Positions 58,881-64,000 of a stretch of 64,000 nt of DNA are shown here, piece after piece. A program made the translations under genes and the position numbers. A model generated the notes under the pieces. It saw nothing but the letters and a program-made list of their open reading frames with translations, searched no databases and was not told the origin of the DNA. The first letter of the stretch is position 1; every line of letters begins with the position of its first letter. This stretch comes from Alphaproteobacteria bacterium (GTDB taxonomy: Bacteria > Pseudomonadota > Alphaproteobacteria > Rhizobiales > Amorphaceae): contig JAUIJH010000006.1 in assembly GCA_030431335.1 (NCBI GenBank), positions 1-64,000 on the forward strand. Reading direction: 5' to 3'.

Positions 58881-60055
58881 TGGGTGGTCCCGGCCGCGTT
58901 CCGCTGACGCTCGACTTCCCGCCACTTGGCCACGTTGCGGTTGTGCTCTTCCAGGCTGGCGGCGAAGGCGTGGCCGCCCGTGCCGTCGGCAACGAAGTAG
59001 AGCTCGTTCGTGTCGGCCGGATTGGCCGTCGCCTTGAGCGCGGCGATGCCCGGATTGGCGATCGGCCCCGGCGGCAGCGCCGCGATCTGGTAGGTGTTGT
59101 AGGGGTTCGGCCGGTCGAAATCGGACTTGAAGATGGTGCGCGATTGCTGCCACGCGGCGCCGCCATAGAGGCCGTAGAGGATGGTCGGGTCCGACTGCAG
59201 CTTCATCTTGCGATTGAGCCGGTTGACGAACACGGCCGCCACGCGCTCCCGCTCGGTCGCGACGCCGGTCTCCTTCTCCACGATGGAGGCGAGCGTGACG
59301 AGTTCCTCCGGCGAGGACAAGGGCAGGTCCGGATCGCGGTTTTCCCACACCTCCGCCACGGCCTTGTTGCGCGCCTCGCGCATCCGCGCCAGCAGCTGCT
59401 CGCGCCGCATCCCGCGCTCGACGCTGTAGGTCTCGGGCAGCAGCGAGCCCTCCGGCGGGATCGAGGCGATGGTGCCGGACAACAGATCGAGGTCGTTGAG
59501 CCGCTGCACCACCTGCGAGGAGGTCAGCCCCTCGGCGATGGTCACCTGGTGCTGCACCACCTCGCCGGAGATGATCTTGTCGAGGATCTCGGCCATCGAG
59601 GCGTGGGCGGGCACCACGTATTCGCCCGCCTTCATGTCGGCGGAGGCCGACTTGGCCAGCACCGCGCCCACGAAGACGTGCTGGTTGGAGATGATGCCCA
59701 GCTCTTCCAGCGCGTCGGCAATGGATTGCACCGAGGCGCCGCGCGGGATGTTGACCTGCACGCTCTCGTCGAGCGGGCCCGGCGCATAGAACGCCTGGCG
59801 CCCGTAGATCAGCGCGCCGATGCCGCCGACGAAGGCGAACATCACGATCAGCATGACGAAATTCAGGCCGACGATGAGCGGGTGGCGCGCCTTGCGCGAA
59901 CGCCGCTGCACCTCCGGCATTTCGGCCGCGGGCTTGGTCTTGGCGCGCTTGCGGGCCGGCCCCACCAGGGGCTCCGGCCGCTTGGGCCCGCGCATGTCAC
60001 CTTGCGGCTCGATGGGGGGAGGCGCCGATTTGGAGCCGCGTCGACGTTGCCGCAT
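58877..60055 (-). CDS. mltG: Endolytic transglycosylase MltG
   Basis: 392 aa; YVVPAHASMAEILDKIISGEVVQHQVTIAEGLTSSQVV, SLLPETYSVERG, LASIVEKETGVATERERVAAVFVNRL. Confidence 0.96.
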   Translation of the reverse strand: MRQRRRGSKSAPPPIEPQGDMRGPKRPEPLVGPARKRAKTKPAAEMPEVQRRSRKARHPLIVGLNFVMLIVMFAFVGGIGALIYGRQAFYAPGPLDESVQVNIPRGASVQSIADALEELGIISNQHVFVGAVLAKSASADMKAGEYVVPAHASMAEILDKIISGEVVQHQVTIAEGLTSSQVVQRLNDLDLLSGTIASIPPEGSLLPETYSVERGMRREQLLARMREARNKAVAEVWENRDPDLPLSSPEELVTLASIVEKETGVATERERVAAVFVNRLNRKMKLQSDPTILYGLYGGAAWQQSRTIFKSDFDRPNPYNTYQIAALPPGPIANPGIAALKATANPADTNELYFVADGTGGHAFAASLEEHNRNVAKWREVERQRNAAGTTQ

Positions 60056-60070
60056 CGGGCCGATCCTCGC

Positions 60071-61327
60071 TTAGACTCTCCGGAACACCAGCGACGCGTT
60101 GGTGCCGCCGAAGCCGAACGAGTTGGACAACACCACGTCGATCTGACGTTCCTTGGCCTCGTGGGGCACCAGGTCGATGTCGGTCTCGACGGACGGGTTG
60201 TCCAGGTTGATCGTCGGCGGGGCGACGTTGTCGCGTATGGCGAGCAGCGAGAAGATGGCCTCCACCGCGCCGGCCGCCCCGAGCAGATGCCCGGTGGCCG
60301 ACTTGGTCGAGCTCATCATCAGGCCGGCGCCGTTGCCGTTGACGACGCGGTGCACGGCGGCGAGCTCGATCTCGTCGCCCAGCGGCGTCGAGGTGCCGTG
60401 CGCGTTGATGTACTGGATCTCGGACGGGGCCACCTTGGCCCGCTTCAGCGCCGCCGACATGCAGCGATAGGCGCCGTTGCCGTTCGGGACCGGCGCGGTG
60501 ATGTGGTAGCCGTCGCCGGACATGCCGTAGCCGATCACCTCGCCGTAGATCCGGGCGCCGCGGGCCTTGGCGTGCTCGTACTCTTCCAGCACCACGATGC
60601 CGGCGCCCTCGCCGATCACGAAACCGTCGCGGTCCCGGTCGTAGGGGCGCGAGGCACGCTGCGGGTCGTCGTTGAAGCCGGTGGAGAGCGCGCGGCAGGC
60701 GGCGAAGCCCGCCAGCGCCAGGCGGCCCACCGAGGCTTCCGCACCGCCGGCGACCATCACGTCCGCGTCGTCGAGCGCGACCAGGCGGGCCGCGTCGCCG
60801 ATGGCGTGGGCGCCGGTGGAGCACGCCGTCACCACCGCCGAGTTCGGTCCGCGGAAGCGGTGGCGGATGGAGACATAGCCGGAGGCCATGTTGATCAGCG
60901 CGCCCGGGATGAAGAACGGCGAGACCCGGCGCGGGCCGCGTTCCTCCAGCGCCCGCGCGGAGCTTTCGATCGAGTTCAGCCCACCGATGCCCGAGCCGAT
61001 CAGGACGCCGGTGCGCTCGAGGTCTTCTTCCTCGGTCGGCTGCCATCCCGAATCCGCGATGGCCTCGTCCGCCGCCGCGGTGGCGAACAGGATGAACTCA
61101 TCGAACTTCCGCTGGTCCTTCGGATCCATGACCTTGTCCGGATCGAAGGGATTGCGCTCGTTGCCGCGCGGCACCTGGCAGGCGATCCGCGAAGCAAGGT
61201 CGTCGACCTTGCACCGCGTGACAGGGGCCGCGCCCGAGCGGCCTTCCAGGATCGCGTTCCAAGACGCGTCCTTCCCATTGCCAAGGGGATTCACCGTCCC
61301 CATTCCGGTCACGACAACGCGGCGCAC
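60071..61327 (-). CDS. fabF: Beta-ketoacyl-ACP synthase II
   Basis: 418 aa; RRVVVTGMGTVNPLGNG, VTACSTGAHAIGDAARL, NAHGTSTPLGD, TKSATGHLLGAAGAVEA. Confidence 0.97.
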   Translation of the reverse strand: MRRVVVTGMGTVNPLGNGKDASWNAILEGRSGAAPVTRCKVDDLASRIACQVPRGNERNPFDPDKVMDPKDQRKFDEFILFATAAADEAIADSGWQPTEEEDLERTGVLIGSGIGGLNSIESSARALEERGPRRVSPFFIPGALINMASGYVSIRHRFRGPNSAVVTACSTGAHAIGDAARLVALDDADVMVAGGAEASVGRLALAGFAACRALSTGFNDDPQRASRPYDRDRDGFVIGEGAGIVVLEEYEHAKARGARIYGEVIGYGMSGDGYHITAPVPNGNGAYRCMSAALKRAKVAPSEIQYINAHGTSTPLGDEIELAAVHRVVNGNGAGLMMSSTKSATGHLLGAAGAVEAIFSLLAIRDNVAPPTINLDNPSVETDIDLVPHEAKERQIDVVLSNSFGFGGTNASLVFRRV

Positions 61328-61350
61328 TAGGCTACTCCATACAGAAAAGG

Positions 61351-61368
61351 GGCCTGAGCCCTCAGGCC
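61351..61368 (-). terminator. Intercistronic stem-loop at the acpP stop codon (terminator/attenuator candidate before fabF)
   Basis: GGCCTGAG-GG-CTCAGGCC followed on the minus strand by CCTTTTC. Confidence 0.6.
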
Positions 61369-61601
61369 GTGGCGTTCTTTTCGAGGAACTTGATGGCGTC
61401 GCCGACCGTCAGGATCGTCTCGGCGGCATCATCGGGGATCTCGACCCCGAATTCCTCTTCGAACGCCATCACGAGTTCGACGGTGTCGAGCGAGTCGGCG
61501 CCGAGGTCGTCGATGAAGGAGGCTTCCTCCGTCACTTTGTCTTTTTCCACGCCGAGGTGCTCGACGACAATCTTCTTAACGCGGTCTGCGGTATCGCTCA
61601 T
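61362..61601 (-). CDS. acpP: Acyl carrier protein
   Basis: 79 aa; [49 protein letters not shown]. Confidence 0.98.
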   Translation of the reverse strand: MSDTADRVKKIVVEHLGVEKDKVTEEASFIDDLGADSLDTVELVMAFEEEFGVEIPDDAAETILTVGDAIKFLEKNATA

Positions 61602-61774
61602 GAGACGTCCTTTGACTTATGCCTTGGTTTTGCCGCCGACGTGGACACGTCGGACGGCTCGACGCGGCGGCTGTGGGTGACTGGGCTCGGCCGCGCCGGT
61701 TTACCCAAGTTGGGCTCGCCGGTATCACATGCCTTCCCGGTTTGGAAAGTTCTCAGCTCAGTTAGTTTCACCGC

Positions 61775-62506
61775 TTAAAAGCCCATCGCCATGCCACCGT
61801 TCACATGCAGTGTCTGTCCGGTCACATAACGCGCTTCATTGCTGGCAAGATAAACCACCGCGGCAGCCACGTCTTCAGGCGTTCCGACCGAGCCTTCGGG
61901 AATGGATGCAAGAATCGCCGCACGCTGTTCTTCGCTCAGTACGTCGGTCATCGCAGTGCGGATATAGCCCGGCGCGACCACGTTGGCGGTGATGCCGCGG
62001 TTGGCGATTTCGCGCGCCACGGATTTGGTGAAGCCCACGAGGCCCGCCTTGGCGCTGGCATAATTGGCCTGGCCGGCGCTGCCGCCGAAGCCGACCACCG
62101 AGCCGACATTGATGACGCGGCCCCAGCGGCGCTTCATCATGCCCCGGATCGTCGCCTTGGTGAGGCGGAATGCGGCGCCCAGATTGACTTCGATCACCGT
62201 GTCGAAATCTTCGTCCTTCATGCGCATCAGCAGGCCGTCGCGGGTGATGCCGGCGCAATTGACGAGAATATCCACAGGCCCGGCCGCCTCGGCCGCCTTC
62301 GCGAGGGCGTCCACCTGGGCCCGGTCGGCGAGGTTGGCCGCCAGCGGCGTCGCCCCGATTCGCTCCGCCGCCGCGCTCGCGCGCTCCATGGTGGAGCCGG
62401 TGACGATCAGCGTCGCCCCGCACGCCTTCAGCCCCTCGGCGATGGCACCGCCGATGCCGCCCGTCGCGCCGGTCACCAGCGCCGTCTTACCCGTCAAGTC
62501 GAACAT
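61775..62506 (-). CDS. fabG: 3-oxoacyl-ACP reductase
   Basis: 243 aa; TALVTGATGGIGGAIAEGL, NCAGITRDGLLMRM, YASAKAGLVGFTKSVAREIANRGITANVVAPGYI. Confidence 0.97.
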   Translation of the reverse strand: MFDLTGKTALVTGATGGIGGAIAEGLKACGATLIVTGSTMERASAAAERIGATPLAANLADRAQVDALAKAAEAAGPVDILVNCAGITRDGLLMRMKDEDFDTVIEVNLGAAFRLTKATIRGMMKRRWGRVINVGSVVGFGGSAGQANYASAKAGLVGFTKSVAREIANRGITANVVAPGYIRTAMTDVLSEEQRAAILASIPEGSVGTPEDVAAAVVYLASNEARYVTGQTLHVNGGMAMGF

Positions 62507-63451
62507 TCAGGCCAATTCCCTCTCGGCCAGCGCCGCTACATCCTCTGCCGTGTTTACGGGAAAGGCTTCAAGTGTTTTGTCGATACGCTTGGCAAGGCCG
62601 GTCAGTACCTTGCCCGCCCCCACCTCGGCAAACCGCGTCACGCCGGCCGCGGCCATCGCCGCCACGCTCTCGCGCCAGCGCACCCGCCCGGTGACCTGTT
62701 GCACCAGGCTGGCGGCGATCGCGCCCGGATCCGTCAGCGCGCTCACCGACACGTTCGCCATCAAGGGCACCGCCGGGGCCGCGATGGACGCCTTGGCCAG
62801 CGCCTCGGCCATCGCCTGCGCCGCGGGCGCCATCAACGAACAGTGAAAGGGCGCGCTCACCGGCAGCAGCAGCGAACGGCGCGCGCCGCGCTCCTTGGCA
62901 AGCTCCAGCGCCCGCTCCACCGCCGCCCTGGTGCCCGACACCACCACCTGGCCCGGCGCGTTGTCGTTGGCCACCTCGCACACGCCCGCCTCGGCCGCCG
63001 CGTCGCGCGCCACGCCCTCGGCCACGTCGAGCTCCAGCCCCAGGAGGGCCGCCATCGCGCCCTCGCCGGCCGGCACCGCCGCCTGCATCGCCTCGCCGCG
63101 CAGGCGCAACAGCCGCGCCGCGTCGCTGATCGTCAGCGCCCCGGCCGCCGCCAGCGCGGAATATTCGCCCAGCGAGTGGCCCGCGACCATCGCCGCGCCC
63201 GACACCTTCAGCCCCTCGGCCTCCATCGCCCGCACCGTGGCGAGGCTGACGGCCATCAGCGCCGGCTGCGCGTTGGCGGTGAGGCGTAGCTCCTCCTCGG
63301 AGCCCTCGAAGATCACCGCGGACAGCCGCTCGCCCAGCGCCTCGTCCACTTCCTCGAACACGGCGCGTGCGGCCGCCACGCTGTCGTGGAGCGGCCGGCC
63401 CATGCCGACGAACTGGCTGCCCTGGCCTGGAAAGGTGAACGCGATAGTCAT
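62507..63451 (-). CDS. fabD: Malonyl-CoA:ACP transacylase
   Basis: [53 protein letters not shown]. Confidence 0.97.
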   Translation of the reverse strand: MTIAFTFPGQGSQFVGMGRPLHDSVAAARAVFEEVDEALGERLSAVIFEGSEEELRLTANAQPALMAVSLATVRAMEAEGLKVSGAAMVAGHSLGEYSALAAAGALTISDAARLLRLRGEAMQAAVPAGEGAMAALLGLELDVAEGVARDAAAEAGVCEVANDNAPGQVVVSGTRAAVERALELAKERGARRSLLLPVSAPFHCSLMAPAAQAMAEALAKASIAAPAVPLMANVSVSALTDPGAIAASLVQQVTGRVRWRESVAAMAAAGVTRFAEVGAGKVLTGLAKRIDKTLEAFPVNTAEDVAALAERELA

Positions 63452-63633
63452 GATCGACGTGACATTTGGGTTATCAAGTGCTGCTGGAGAAGGGGCAATG
63501 ACCATCGGCTGCCCGACGGCGTCAAGTCCAAGGGCGGCAAAAATGCGATCACCCGCAACTTTCCGCTTGATTTGGCGGGGGGACGGCGACTATCTGATCA
63601 TTCTCCCTGTGAGCCGAGGGCTGAACGGTGGCG

Positions 63634-63763
63634 CGGATCCCGTCGATGGATCCGTGAGGCACATGGTGCCGCTCCATCGGTGTCCTTGCTCGCGAAGGTC
63701 GGGACGCCTCACCGGGCGCTTCGACGAGGCTTTGCGCTCGCGGGGGGCGTGCCGCGGTGGCAC
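63634..63763 (+). promoter_or_regulatory. Stem-loops in the rpsF leader
   Basis: CGGATCC...GGATCCG (63634-63654) and GTGCC-GCGGT-GGCAC (63749-63763), about 21 nt before the rpsF ATG. Confidence 0.4.
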
Positions 63764-63784
63764 ATCGCAAGGAAGAGGTGGGTC

Positions 63785-64000
63785 ATGCCCCTATACGAGT
63801 GCGTGTTCCTCGTCCGTCAGGACGTGTCGGGACAGGCTGTCGACGAGCTTATCGAACAATATACCGGCGTTCTCGTCGAAAATGGCGGTTCCGTCGGCCG
63901 CTTCGAGAACTGGGGGCTCAAAACCCTCGCCTATCGCATCAACAAGAACCGCAAGGCGCACTTCGCGCTGATGGACATCGACGCGCCGGCGCCCGCCATC
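63785..64000 (+). CDS. rpsF: 30S ribosomal protein S6 (truncated by the window end)
   Basis: [72 protein letters not shown]. Confidence 0.97.
   Translation, partial: MPLYECVFLVRQDVSGQAVDELIEQYTGVLVENGGSVGRFENWGLKTLAYRINKNRKAHFALMDIDAPAPAI

Overview
High-GC alphaproteobacterial (probably Hyphomicrobiales/Rhizobiales-type) chromosomal window of 64 kb with about 50 supportable genes. Left to right: urease genes ureD/ureA (ureA cut by the window edge); Gfo/Idh/MocA and aldo/keto reductases; thrS; yidD, NifU/IscU-like and hisI; a CBS protein; a rhomboid protease; DUF3126-cysE; an alpha/beta hydrolase; a ferredoxin; a 2122-aa coiled-coil protein resembling the Agrobacterium growth-pole-ring protein GPR/RgsE; a decayed plasmid/mobile-element relic (HTH antitoxin/excisionase-like, IS256-type fragment, ArdC-like and RepA-like fragments); an SDR; a glycosyltransferase; an isolated pdhC; a translationally coupled four-gene cluster (NodS-like methyltransferase, PIG-L deacetylase, acyl-CoA dehydrogenase, GT2) with a nested stem-loop in its leader; an AEC transporter; a LigD-like protein with PE and POL domains but no ligase domain; hmgA; a cation/proton antiporter; a gamma carbonic anhydrase; a MarR regulator; a BacNav-type sodium channel; acuI; a GbsR-like regulator; an iron-type substrate-binding protein; tamB-tamA; an enamidase-like amidohydrolase; fpr; pepA; lptF-lptG-lptD-surA-rsmA (pdxA missing from its usual slot); gmk-yicC-mltG; fabF-acpP-fabG-fabD; and the start of rpsF. 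The observations most worth follow-up are the methyltransferase/deacetylase/ACAD/GT2 cluster with its structured leader, the ligase-less LigD, the giant GPR-like protein with a 22-residue repeat, the plasmid relic, a 28-bp tandem palindrome array, and a dispersed structured intergenic repeat with one compensatory base-pair change. All family calls are from reading the sequences; no database search was run.
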